Positions 52,206-60,438 of a stretch of DNA of 64,000 nucleotides are shown in pieces. Under the pieces are notes generated by a model that saw only the letters and a list, made by a program, of their open reading frames with translations, ran no database searches and was not told where the DNA came from. Made by a program: the position numbers and the translations under genes. Within the stretch, counting starts at the first letter, position 1; the number at the start of each line of letters is the position of its first letter. Origin of the DNA: Pseudopedobacter beijingensis (GTDB lineage Bacteria > Bacteroidota > Bacteroidia > Sphingobacteriales > Sphingobacteriaceae); contig NZ_JBHUDG010000050.1 in NCBI RefSeq assembly GCF_042678145.1, positions 124,001-188,000 of the forward strand, in the 5' to 3' direction.

Positions 52206-52514
52206 ATGACAGTAAACACTAAAAAACTGTTTGCCGTGGCCGCACTTTCATTGTCAGCGGTCCAATCAACATTCGCACAAGGCGGTACAGTAGGTATCGA
52301 TGCCGCCACATCTTCGCTTACCAGCTATGTCGATCCAATTTCGACGCTCATTCTCGCCATCGGTGCGGTGGTCGGGCTCATTGGGGGAATACGGGTGTAC
52401 ATCAAGTGGAACAGCGGAGATCAGGACATCAATAAGGAACTGATGTCGTGGGGCGGTTCCTGTCTATTCTTGGTACTCGTGTCGGTGGTCATTAAAGCGT
52501 TTTTCGGCGTATGA
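52206..52514 (+). CDS. traE: TraE (DUF4134), VirB2-like
   Basis: Protein of 102 residues with a signal peptide (~1-25, ending TFAQ). It has a first helix (PISTLILAIGAVVGLIGGIRVYIKW), a loop with GDQDINKELMSWGGS, and a second helix (CLFLVLVSVVIKAFFGV). This is closest to canonical TraE of CTnDOT-type elements. It precedes traF with an ATGA overlap, the conserved order, and is the likely VirB2-type channel or pilus subunit. Confidence 0.85.
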   Translation: MTVNTKKLFAVAALSLSAVQSTFAQGGTVGIDAATSSLTSYVDPISTLILAIGAVVGLIGGIRVYIKWNSGDQDINKELMSWGGSCLFLVLVSVVIKAFFGV

Positions 52515-52882
52515 CACACGGGCGTTATCCGATCTATAAGGGGCTTCAAAAGCCCCTTATCTACCGAGGTTTCAAGGGAAAGTTTATCTATTGGGGCATA
52601 GGTTCCCTTATCGGCGGTCTGGCCATCGGCGGACTTATCGGTGCAATTACCAATCTCTTTCTCGGTGGCTTCGCAACCCTTGCCCTGATGGGTGCAGGAC
52701 TTGCCTACACATTCATGAAACAAGGTGACGGTCTCCATGACAAAACCCGCCACCGTGGCGCATTTATCCATCCTGCCCATTTATCGATCAGCTATGAAAC
52801 CGAACCCGATTTATCGGGTGAGCTCTCATCAGCCATTAAAAACAGACAAACCGATGAAAACAGAGAGAAAGACAACCTTTGA
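52511..52882 (+). CDS. traF: TraF (DUF4133), VirB3-like
   Basis: Protein of 123 residues. The N-terminus has a doubled motif (YPIYKGLQKPLIYRGFKGKFIYWG). Two hydrophobic helices (~28-48 and ~52-70) lead to a polar tail of 50 residues. This fits TraF/DUF4133, the VirB3-like inner-membrane partner of the VirB4 ATPase TraG. Codons 9-17 lie in a strong hairpin (52536-52560). The end overlaps the probable traG start by 29 bp. Confidence 0.85.
   Translation: MTHGRYPIYKGLQKPLIYRGFKGKFIYWGIGSLIGGLAIGGLIGAITNLFLGGFATLALMGAGLAYTFMKQGDGLHDKTRHRGAFIHPAHLSISYETEPDLSGELSSAIKNRQTDENREKDNL
52536..52560 (+). other. Strong hairpin inside the start of traF
   Basis: ATAAGGGGCTT and AAGCCCCTTAT form a perfect 11-bp stem with a 3-nt loop, about 25 nt into the traF coding sequence. 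It could slow ribosomes or limit translation of traF relative to traE. Confidence 0.6.
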
Positions 52883-55343
52883 AATGCCCTATGTGGGTAT
52901 TGACCATTATCAGGGAATGTCGGTACTGTACGGCGACCGTGGTGATTTTTCAGTCGTTATGCGATTGACCAATCCCGTCTTACAGTATGGCGCCGATCCC
53001 GAAGCCTATACCGTTTTCCAACAAGTCTTGCTGAACGTCATCAAGATACTTGGCGAGGGGCATATCATCCAAAAACACGACGTATTTATCAAACGGAAAT
53101 ACCGCCCCAAACCCGCATCCGAATTTTTGGAACAGAAATACCAGGAACATTTTGAGGGTCGGGAATACACCGAGATCAGAACCTACCTAACGGTGACCCG
53201 TCAGGTCAAAAAAGGGGCATTCTATACCTATGACAAAAAAGTGCTTGTCACTTTCGGGCAGAACATGGCTAAAGTCTTTGACCTGCTTTCGGGTGCTGCC
53301 CTTAATCCCTCATATCTTACGGAAGCCGAAATAAACCGCTTTGTAAACAGGGTGCTCTGCATGGAGTTTGAGCAACCCCACATCACATTGGACAATCTCC
53401 GCTGCGGAGACCGTGAGTTGCAAATAGGTGACCGGGCCGTCCGCTGTATCAGTATGGTCAACACCGATTCGGTTGACCTGCCCGAAAAGGTCGGATCGTT
53501 CACCGCCCGAACCGAAACAAACGGTATGCGTGATTTTCCGGTAGACAACCTTTTTTTCCTGCACAATGTTCCCGGTTATCGCACCATTATATATAACCAG
53601 CTATTGGAGATACCCAGCCAACAGATCACGTTGGGTAAACTTGAAGTAAAGCGTAAAAGGCATTCGAGTGTACCCGATCCGGCCAACCTCATGTGCGTGG
53701 AAGACATTGATCGATTGCTTGTAGACGTGGCCCGTGACAATCAACTATTGGTACACGCCCATTACTCCATGATCGTATGTGCCGATACGGACAGGATCGA
53801 CAAGACGGCCAATTTTATTGAAGCCGCATTGTTCCAACAGGGGATCATTCCCTCACGCAATGCCTACAACCAATTGGAGCTGTTCCGGTGTGCCCTGCCG
53901 GGCAATGGCGTGGAACTGAAAAAATACGATTGGTTCCTGACTACCGCCGATGCCGCCCTTTGTTTCTTTTTCAAGGAACGGCTGCCGACCGACGAACCAT
54001 CGGAATTTCTGCTAAGGTTTACCGACCGTCAAGGGGTGCCCGTGGCGATAGACCCATCGGATTTGGTTATGCGCACTGGGCGCATAAAAAATCGCAATCG
54101 CTTCGTTTTGGGGAGCAGTGGTACGGGTAAAAGTTATGCCATAAATGCGATCTGTCAGCAGTACCTGCAATACAACACGGACGTGGTGATCGTGGATGTG
54201 GGGCATTCCTATTCCGGTCTTTGCAGTACCTATGGGGGCAAGTACATCACCTATTCGGAAGAAAAGCCCATCACGATGAACCCCTTTGCGATCAGCGAGG
54301 AAGAATACAACATCGAGAAAAAGGATTTCTTGATAACGTTGATCTGCCTGCTCTGGAAAGGTTCCGAGGGTACGGTGACCACAGTAGAGCGAGACGTAAT
54401 TTCCAATGTCATTTCAGCCTATTACGCCCATCATTTCGATAAGGCCATCGAAGACCGAGTAGACAAACTGGACTTTAATTCCTTTTATGAATTTGCTGTT
54501 CGGAAAATCCCCGATATAAGGAATGAGGAAAGCATTGCTTTTGACGTGGAGGAATTTCGGTTCGTGCTAAAGAAGTTTTACCGAGGAGGCGAATATGAAG
54601 CCATATTGAACGAGGAAGCCGACCAATCCCTGTTCAACGAGCAATTCATAGTCTATGAAATTGACAATATACAGAATAACAAGACGTTGCTGCCCATTGT
54701 CACGCTCATAATCATGGATCTGTTCGTGCAGAAGATGCGCCACCGGAAGAACCGCCGGAAAACGCTGATCTTGGAGGAAGCATGGCGGGCCATTTCGTCG
54801 CCCATGATGGCAAATTTCCTTTTATACCTGAACAAGACCGTACGGAAATTCTGGGGGGAAATCATCGAGGTGACACAGGAGATCAACGACATCATCGGCA
54901 ACCCCATCATCAAGGACAGCATCATAAACAATTCGGACACCATCATCCTGCTGCAACAGAACGAAGCCGACTTTAGAAAGGTTGCCGAATTGCTGTCCAT
55001 CAACGAAGCGGAGCAAAAAAAGATTTTCACGATCAACCGTCTGGACAACAAGGACGGACGTGCCCGTTTCAACGAGTTCTATATCCGTCGGGGAAATACG
55101 GGCGAAGTGTACGGTGTGGAGGTTAGCATTTACCACCACTTGGCATTCACGACCGAAAAACCCGAAAAAAGTGCCGTGGAGATTTACGCCAAACATCATG
55201 GCAGCTACCCGGCCGCCCTAACGGCGTTTGTCTCCGACATGGAAAAGAGCGGTCTTGCATTGGGCGATTTTGTGCAAAGGGTGAACGAGAACAACGCGCC
55301 CGTTGAAACACAAAGAGAATATTTTAAACCTGATTTTACATGA
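52854..55343 (+). CDS. traG: TraG, VirB4-type conjugation ATPase
   Basis: About 829 residues from ATG 52854 (MKTERKTTFEMPYVGIDHYQG). A longer frame from 52725 overlaps traF and is unlikely. It has the Bacteroidota TraG/VirB4 layout: an N-terminal CagE/TrbE-like region, Walker A GSSGTGKSYAIN at about residue 420, Walker B-type LILEEAWRAI, and conserved EVTQEINDIIGNPIIKDSIINNSDTIILLQQ. It powers assembly of the mating channel at the inner membrane. The stop overlaps the next start (ATGA). Confidence 0.95.
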   Translation: MKTERKTTFEMPYVGIDHYQGMSVLYGDRGDFSVVMRLTNPVLQYGADPEAYTVFQQVLLNVIKILGEGHIIQKHDVFIKRKYRPKPASEFLEQKYQEHFEGREYTEIRTYLTVTRQVKKGAFYTYDKKVLVTFGQNMAKVFDLLSGAALNPSYLTEAEINRFVNRVLCMEFEQPHITLDNLRCGDRELQIGDRAVRCISMVNTDSVDLPEKVGSFTARTETNGMRDFPVDNLFFLHNVPGYRTIIYNQLLEIPSQQITLGKLEVKRKRHSSVPDPANLMCVEDIDRLLVDVARDNQLLVHAHYSMIVCADTDRIDKTANFIEAALFQQGIIPSRNAYNQLELFRCALPGNGVELKKYDWFLTTADAALCFFFKERLPTDEPSEFLLRFTDRQGVPVAIDPSDLVMRTGRIKNRNRFVLGSSGTGKSYAINAICQQYLQYNTDVVIVDVGHSYSGLCSTYGGKYITYSEEKPITMNPFAISEEEYNIEKKDFLITLICLLWKGSEGTVTTVERDVISNVISAYYAHHFDKAIEDRVDKLDFNSFYEFAVRKIPDIRNEESIAFDVEEFRFVLKKFYRGGEYEAILNEEADQSLFNEQFIVYEIDNIQNNKTLLPIVTLIIMDLFVQKMRHRKNRRKTLILEEAWRAISSPMMANFLLYLNKTVRKFWGEIIEVTQEINDIIGNPIIKDSIINNSDTIILLQQNEADFRKVAELLSINEAEQKKIFTINRLDNKDGRARFNEFYIRRGNTGEVYGVEVSIYHHLAFTTEKPEKSAVEIYAKHHGSYPAALTAFVSDMEKSGLALGDFVQRVNENNAPVETQREYFKPDFT

Positions 55344-56002
55344 AACGATTTATTGCAATAACGATCCTGTCCTTTGCCGTTTTTTATGCAAGAGGACAGA
55401 TTTACATCGACCCCGCCGTGGCAGCCGCGACGGGTGTCCATGCAGGTGTGATGAACAGCCAGCTCAACAATGTGAATAGTAATCTTACGCTCATCCAGCG
55501 CGGCCAGATGGCCGTAACGGGCCAGCTCCTGATCGTGAACGATTTGCAGGATAAGATTTACAAAGGATTAAGTGAAGTTTCCGGCGTTGTCCGTTCCCTG
55601 CTCACCGTAAAGGACATTGCCAATATTTCCCTTGACATCGTTAACGACGTGGAAAAAGCAATGAACATCGCAAGGGGAAATCCGGCACTCCTATTATTTG
55701 CCGAAGCGGGCGCACGGGAATTTAAGACAAGGGCGACCAATCTATCTGCCGAAGTCAGCGCCTTTGTACTGAAAGGCGGAAAGGACAACCTAATGGATTC
55801 GGGGGAAAGGGCAAAACTGTTAAACCGGATACGTACGGAATTGACCATCCTGCGAGGCGTAGCCTTTGGGATGCACAGAAGTATGTATTGGGCAAAACAA
55901 CGCGGTATCCTTAATTCCCTTAATCCATACGCAGGTTTTATCAATATCGACAAACAGATTGCCGATGACATTATCCGTAATTCAAGATTGCTCAAACGAT
56001 GA
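55340..56002 (+). CDS. Exported helical transfer protein, paralogue 1 of 3
   Basis: Protein of 220 residues with a signal peptide (~1-20, ending YARGQ). The mature part is helical, with segments VEKAMNIARGNPALLLFAEAGAREFKTRATNLSAEVSAFVL, RTELTILRGVAFGMHRSMYWAKQRG and NPYAGFINIDKQIADDIIRNSRLLK. The last two blocks recur in the two following genes. It occupies the place of TraH/TraI in related operons, but I do not recognise a named family. It is probably a periplasmic component of the mating apparatus. Confidence 0.7.
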   Translation: MKRFIAITILSFAVFYARGQIYIDPAVAAATGVHAGVMNSQLNNVNSNLTLIQRGQMAVTGQLLIVNDLQDKIYKGLSEVSGVVRSLLTVKDIANISLDIVNDVEKAMNIARGNPALLLFAEAGAREFKTRATNLSAEVSAFVLKGGKDNLMDSGERAKLLNRIRTELTILRGVAFGMHRSMYWAKQRGILNSLNPYAGFINIDKQIADDIIRNSRLLKR

Positions 56003-56658
56003 GATACATTATCCTAACTCTACTGCTTTTGGTCATCACCTTGACCAGAGCAAATGCACAGCTCAATGTGGAACTGATCCACCAATTGGTCGAACACAGC
56101 AAAGATGAATACGACCGCCAGATCACCGCAAGAAACCGACAAGCCATTACCTCGGCTAACGAGGAAGTAAACAAAGAAGAAACGTCAAAACTCAAAACCC
56201 GTTATCGGCAGTTGCACAGCCGTTTCCAGACCCTCGGTATGGCATTGCAGGGGCTTAGTATGGGGCTTGAATCCGCGCCAATAGTCACCGAGATCATAAA
56301 CCAACAAAAAAGGATTGTAGGCATTGTGTCCACACACCCCGAATTTCTTTTGCTTGCCATCGATGCAGAAAAAGATATGGCAGAAAAAGCCGTGCAGCTT
56401 GCACGTTACCTGACCGGACTTTTTATCAGTATTAACGACCTCAACCAGATGAAAGCGAGCGACAGGAGAATACTTTACGGACACGTCCTGCAGGAGCTTA
56501 GGAAGATCGCAGGAGCATCACGGGGGCTTGCGGCTACCCTATACTATTCGACACGAAAAAAGCTGCTCGATTCCCTCAATCCGTTTTCCGGTTATATCAA
56601 TGAGGACAGGCGTATAGTCGATAATATTTTAAGGCAATTGGAGGAATTTAAACCATGA
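55999..56658 (+). CDS. Exported helical transfer protein, paralogue 2 of 3
   Basis: Protein of 219 residues with a signal peptide (~1-20, ending ANAQ). It is the most divergent of the three: longer charged helices near the N-terminus (HSKDEYDRQITARNRQAI), then THPEFLLLAIDAEKDMAEKAVQLARYLTGLF, GASRGLAATLYYSTRKKLLDSLNPFSGYINEDRRIVDNILRQL. The end block NPFSGYINxDxxIxDxIxR matches its neighbours. ATGA overlaps are present with both flanking genes. The function is unknown. Confidence 0.68.
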   Translation: MRYIILTLLLLVITLTRANAQLNVELIHQLVEHSKDEYDRQITARNRQAITSANEEVNKEETSKLKTRYRQLHSRFQTLGMALQGLSMGLESAPIVTEIINQQKRIVGIVSTHPEFLLLAIDAEKDMAEKAVQLARYLTGLFISINDLNQMKASDRRILYGHVLQELRKIAGASRGLAATLYYSTRKKLLDSLNPFSGYINEDRRIVDNILRQLEEFKP

Positions 56659-57329
56659 AGAAGCAACTCATAATCCTGCTGTTTATCTGTCTTTCAAAGA
56701 TGACTTTCGCCCAAAGTTATGTGACGATAATCTACGATGCCAAGCATCTTGCCATTGTAAACGAAAACGGTGCGGTAAGGCTCGCTTCCGAACAGACCCA
56801 CAACAATATGCTCGGCAACATCCGTGGACGCATCGACGATATTAACGTCAACCTATCTTCCGTGGTGTTGGTGCAGAACATGATCCACCGATCACTCGCC
56901 GAAGTGGATCGGGCATTGAAGTCCGGCCGCTCCGCGCTCCATATTTCGAGGCTTGTTCAGGACATCGCCACCCACAGCACGAAGATGCTTGAAACTGCCA
57001 AAGGCGAACCGTGGCTGCTGCTCTTTGCCGAGGCCGCCAGCCGCCAGCTCAAAGACAGGGGCATAAACCTTGCCGCCGAAGTCTCCGACTTCGTTCTACA
57101 GGAGGGAAAAAACGTGCTGATGGACTACGAAAAAAGAGACCACCTCATGCGGAAGATCATTCTCGAACTGAAAGTCATACGCGCATTGGTGTTCAGTATG
57201 GAGAGGTCAATGTACTATGCCAAGATCAACGGCGTAGTGAAAATGGCGAACCCATACCGAAACTTTATCAACATGGACAAACGCAAAGCGGACGAGATCA
57301 TACGGAACTATTATCTACTAAAGGACTGA
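56655..57329 (+). CDS. Exported helical transfer protein, paralogue 3 of 3
   Basis: Protein of 224 residues with a signal peptide (~1-19, ending TFAQ). It is close to paralogue 1: AKGEPWLLLFAEAASRQLKDRGINLAAEVSDFVLQEGKNVLMD, ELKVIRALVFSMERSMYYAKING, NPYRNFINMDKRKADEIIRNYYLLKD. The same fold is thus encoded three times in a row. This suggests a hetero-oligomer or a stalk built from related subunits. The role in transfer is inferred from the operon only. Confidence 0.68.
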   Translation: MKKQLIILLFICLSKMTFAQSYVTIIYDAKHLAIVNENGAVRLASEQTHNNMLGNIRGRIDDINVNLSSVVLVQNMIHRSLAEVDRALKSGRSALHISRLVQDIATHSTKMLETAKGEPWLLLFAEAASRQLKDRGINLAAEVSDFVLQEGKNVLMDYEKRDHLMRKIILELKVIRALVFSMERSMYYAKINGVVKMANPYRNFINMDKRKADEIIRNYYLLKD

Positions 57330-57344
57330 ACATGAAACCATCAT

Positions 57345-57379
57345 GATTTATTCAAACCATCTAATGGAATGAATAAATC
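57345..57379 (+). other. 10-bp perfect inverted repeat in the tra operon
   Basis: GATTTATTCA (57345-57354) and TGAATAAATC (57370-57379) flank a 15-nt loop in the 86-bp gap, one of the few gaps in the operon. No T-run follows, so an mRNA processing or attenuation element is more likely than a full terminator. Confidence 0.5.
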
Positions 57380-57415
57380 CGATAGCTTCATCACCATTTA
57401 AAAACAATTATTTCG

Positions 57416-58201
57416 ATGAAAAAGATAAATATCATTTGGCTACTGCTGTTCCTATTTTCCACGGGAACAATGGCGCAGAACGTGAAGCGACAGACCGATA
57501 AACATATCGTAAATCAACAGGAACGCATGGTTCATAAGCAATGGGATCGAAAGAAGTTTACGCCAACAAGTGGTTTTCTCGGTCTAAACTATCAATATTG
57601 GCTCACCTGGGCGTGGCATCCAAACTACAACAAGACCGACCGCCGACCGTTGAGCGGTACAGGGCCACAGACCTTGCGCATGGGTATGGTACTGGCCATG
57701 CAACAAACGGACGAAGCCTATAAAAAGCATACGGACACCATCCGCAATGTAGCGGTGACCGAAGCCCTCAATTATTCCGGTCTGGTCACGGATGCCGACC
57801 CCTTATGGTTACTTTATTACCGCAGGGAGTTTGGAAACCTAACGGGCGACACGGACACCGATCCGCTCGCCGGACTTTCACCGGACGTCGGGGATTATTT
57901 GAGGAACAAAGGTCTATTGGAATGGTACAACGAAGAACGTGCGGAACTCAAAGAACGGTTGGAAGCTGCCCGAACGACCACGCTCGACCGTGGTAGCCGT
58001 ATCATGGCTTACCACCGTTTGCTTGGGGAACACCGGAAACTTCTGTCCGCATGGGAAGCAAAAAAGAACTATGCCGCCAAATTCCTTTTATTGAGCAAAA
58101 GCCGTGACCGTCTGCAAAGTGAGAACCCCGATCTGCCGGAGTTTTCTGGCGGTCGTTCCGATGTACAAATTGCAGAGGACATCCTAAAAAGAAACCAATA
58201 A
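57416..58201 (+). CDS. Conjugal transfer protein, possibly DUF5045
   Basis: Protein of 261 residues with a signal peptide (~1-20, ending TMAQ). Distinctive blocks are LGLNYQYWLTWAWHPNYNKTDRRPLSGTGPQTLR and, later, a long charged helical region (~165-245). The N-terminal TPTSGFLGLNYQYWLTW pattern agrees with my memory of DUF5045 proteins encoded just before traJ in Bacteroidota ICEs. It is probably periplasmic. The biochemical role is unknown. Confidence 0.65.
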   Translation: MKKINIIWLLLFLFSTGTMAQNVKRQTDKHIVNQQERMVHKQWDRKKFTPTSGFLGLNYQYWLTWAWHPNYNKTDRRPLSGTGPQTLRMGMVLAMQQTDEAYKKHTDTIRNVAVTEALNYSGLVTDADPLWLLYYRREFGNLTGDTDTDPLAGLSPDVGDYLRNKGLLEWYNEERAELKERLEAARTTTLDRGSRIMAYHRLLGEHRKLLSAWEAKKNYAAKFLLLSKSRDRLQSENPDLPEFSGGRSDVQIAEDILKRNQ

Positions 58202-58219
58202 CCAAAATCAGATTACTTT

Positions 58220-59362
58220 ATGGACTTTATCAACATGACGGGGCTAATGCCCCGTTTTTTATTGCAGGGAAATCCTGTAAATGTGCCGGACTCGTTTAAA
58301 GATACGTTCAATTTTTTACAGGGGAACGGTGTCTATGAGGAGGGTGTTATGCACTTTCTCAAAGGCATGAAAAACACGATATGGACGCACTTCGATACAT
58401 TCATCACCGATGCACAGGCCCTTGCCGCCATTTTCATGCTCATATTCTTTGCCATCAAATCATACGAAATGATGGCGGGCGACAAAAAAATGGAAATCAT
58501 GCCTTTGTTACGCCCGTTCGGGCTTGTAATGGTCATCATCTGGTGGGGAACGTTCACCCGCATACTTGCATATCCCACGGACATTGTTGCCACCAAAACG
58601 GAAAGCCTGTTTGACAGCGGGCAGATCGAAGTTAACAACCTACGCCTGCAACGTGCAAAACTCATGGTTGACGTTGCCGATCAACTGACCACCATACAGG
58701 CCGAAACCGAGATCGCCGAAAAAGAAGCGGATACGTGGTACGGTCAGGCGTGGGATGCGGTCACCTCAACGGTAAAGGAGGGTTTTGCTTCGGTATGGAA
58801 CCCAATCGTTGAACTTAAAAACCGTATGCAAGTGGGGTTACAGCTACTGGCGACCTATACCTTAGAAACGTTGGCCGTCTGGGTATTGCGCATCTGCGTT
58901 TATATCATCTTCATTATCCAGATTCTCTATTCGACCATCCTCATCATTTTAGGCCCGTTTAGTGTTGCCGTAAGTATCCTGCCTGCCTTTAGGGACTCCT
59001 TTGGTACGTGGATAGCCCGGTTTATCGCCGTTAACCTGTATTCGGGCATTGCCTATCTGGTCATGCACGTAGCCAGTCTATTCCAACAGTATGCAATGGA
59101 AGCCGAGATTACAAGGTATCAACAACTCCTTGAAAGCACGGGCGACACATTGGAGAAAATGGGCTGGTTTGCGGGCAACGGGATTTTAAGTTTCGGTATC
59201 GTCATCGTGACATTCCTGATCGGAGGACTGACCATGCTCACCGTACCGAGTATCAGCACATGGATTGTATCGACAAGTGGTATCACTTCGGCCGCAAGCA
59301 CAATGGGGCGTGGAGCATCCAATATGGGCCGTGCCGCAAGAAAGATAATCGCCAAGTTTTAA
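58220..59362 (+). CDS. traJ: TraJ, VirB6-like polytopic membrane protein
   Basis: Protein of 380 residues with about six to seven transmembrane helices in two groups (~70-120 and ~215-350) around a soluble charged region (~130-205). Characteristic stretches are ALAAIFMLIFFAIKSYEMMAGDKKMEIMPLLRPFGLVM and ILGPFSVAVSILPAFRDSFGTWIARFIAVNLYSGIAYLVMH. The Gly/Ser-rich, basic C-terminus (MGRGASNMGRAARKI) is typical. It forms part of the inner-membrane channel. Confidence 0.88.
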   Translation: MDFINMTGLMPRFLLQGNPVNVPDSFKDTFNFLQGNGVYEEGVMHFLKGMKNTIWTHFDTFITDAQALAAIFMLIFFAIKSYEMMAGDKKMEIMPLLRPFGLVMVIIWWGTFTRILAYPTDIVATKTESLFDSGQIEVNNLRLQRAKLMVDVADQLTTIQAETEIAEKEADTWYGQAWDAVTSTVKEGFASVWNPIVELKNRMQVGLQLLATYTLETLAVWVLRICVYIIFIIQILYSTILIILGPFSVAVSILPAFRDSFGTWIARFIAVNLYSGIAYLVMHVASLFQQYAMEAEITRYQQLLESTGDTLEKMGWFAGNGILSFGIVIVTFLIGGLTMLTVPSISTWIVSTSGITSAASTMGRGASNMGRAARKIIAKF

Positions 59363-59384
59363 CCCCTTTTAAACACGCAATGCT

Positions 59385-60005
59385 ATGATAATAAAAAATA
59401 TTGAAGCCAAGATCAGGCTTGCCACCTTTATTGCCGGGGCAAGTCTGATTGCCGCCGTGCTCATGGTGATGACAGTATCTTTTTTTGCCTACAAACAGGT
59501 AGGCAATGCACGTAAATCCGTGTATATACTTGACGCTAACAACGTTCCCATGTCTGCAAGCCAGACCGATGTTGAAGTAAACAGACCCATCGAGTACCGT
59601 ACACATATCAACCTTTTCCATTCACTATTTTTTACGCTCGCACCGGACGATAAATTCATCGAATACCAGATGCGAAAAGCCATGTACCTGATCGATGAAT
59701 CCGGTGCATTGCAGTACAACAACCTGCGGGAAAAGGGATTTTTCAATTCCGTGCTGTCGTCCAGTTCCGTTCTCACCATCCAGACCGATTCCATCCATGT
59801 CGATCCGGTGAAAAAGTACTTCCGCTACTATGGTAAACAGACCATAGATCGGCGTAGCTCGACGGTAGTACGCACATTGGTCACGGAGGGCTATTTGCGA
59901 GACCTTGACGTGCGTACGGAGAACAATGGTCACGGTATATTGATAACCCGATGGAAAACGCTCGAAAACAAAGACATCAGCTATGTTCAAAAAAATAACT
60001 TCTAA
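59385..60005 (+). CDS. traK: TraK, VirB8-like inner-membrane protein
   Basis: Protein of 206 residues. One transmembrane helix near the N-terminus (~14-38, ATFIAGASLIAAVLMVMTVSFFAY) is followed by a periplasmic NTF2-like domain with RTHINLFHSLFFTLAPDDKFIEYQMRKAMYLID and RTLVTEGYLRDLDVRTENNGHGILITRW. The order TraJ-TraK-TraM supports the call. VirB8-like proteins nucleate the channel. It overlaps the next gene by 23 bp. Confidence 0.9.
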   Translation: MIIKNIEAKIRLATFIAGASLIAAVLMVMTVSFFAYKQVGNARKSVYILDANNVPMSASQTDVEVNRPIEYRTHINLFHSLFFTLAPDDKFIEYQMRKAMYLIDESGALQYNNLREKGFFNSVLSSSSVLTIQTDSIHVDPVKKYFRYYGKQTIDRRSSTVVRTLVTEGYLRDLDVRTENNGHGILITRWKTLENKDISYVQKNNF

Positions 60006-60423
60006 CCGCTCGCCCGACACAACGGTGTGGACAGCATTTTACAGGGAGTTTGGCAAGTATATCGATGGTGGCATCGTACGTTCCAAACGGTTCCTTGAAG
60101 CCCGACCACGTACGGTATTTTTTGCAATGGTGGTAAGCATTCTCGTTTCCGTTGGATGCTTTCTTTTTCTCCCAAAAGAAACACCACAAAAAGACAACGT
60201 ACAGCTTTCCGTACAACAACCCTTAATGGATGGAATGGGCGGTATTGTCACGACCGTTTCAGCTCTAAAGGAACTGCTGGAAATCCGTACGATCCTCGAC
60301 AGTCTGATGGAAAAAGAAAATTTGGACAGCTCCGACAGCCTGCTAATGGAGAGAGCCATCGACAGGATGCAAATCCTCGAAAAAAGATTGGCCGAAACAA
60401 ACAAACCCCAAAATTCACCCTAA
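59983..60423 (+). CDS. TraL-position membrane protein
   Basis: Protein of 146 residues. One transmembrane helix (~48-64, TVFFAMVVSILVSVGCFLF) sits between a basic N-terminal part and a C-terminal helical segment rich in Leu/Glu/Asp (LKELLEIRTILDSLMEKENLDSSDSLLMERAIDRMQILEKRLAE) that may form a coiled coil. It lies between traK and traM where TraL is found in CTnDOT-type operons, and the size is compatible. No diagnostic motif is visible. Confidence 0.6.
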   Translation: MFKKITSNRSPDTTVWTAFYREFGKYIDGGIVRSKRFLEARPRTVFFAMVVSILVSVGCFLFLPKETPQKDNVQLSVQQPLMDGMGGIVTTVSALKELLEIRTILDSLMEKENLDSSDSLLMERAIDRMQILEKRLAETNKPQNSP

Positions 60424-60438
60424 TACAATCCAACAAAC

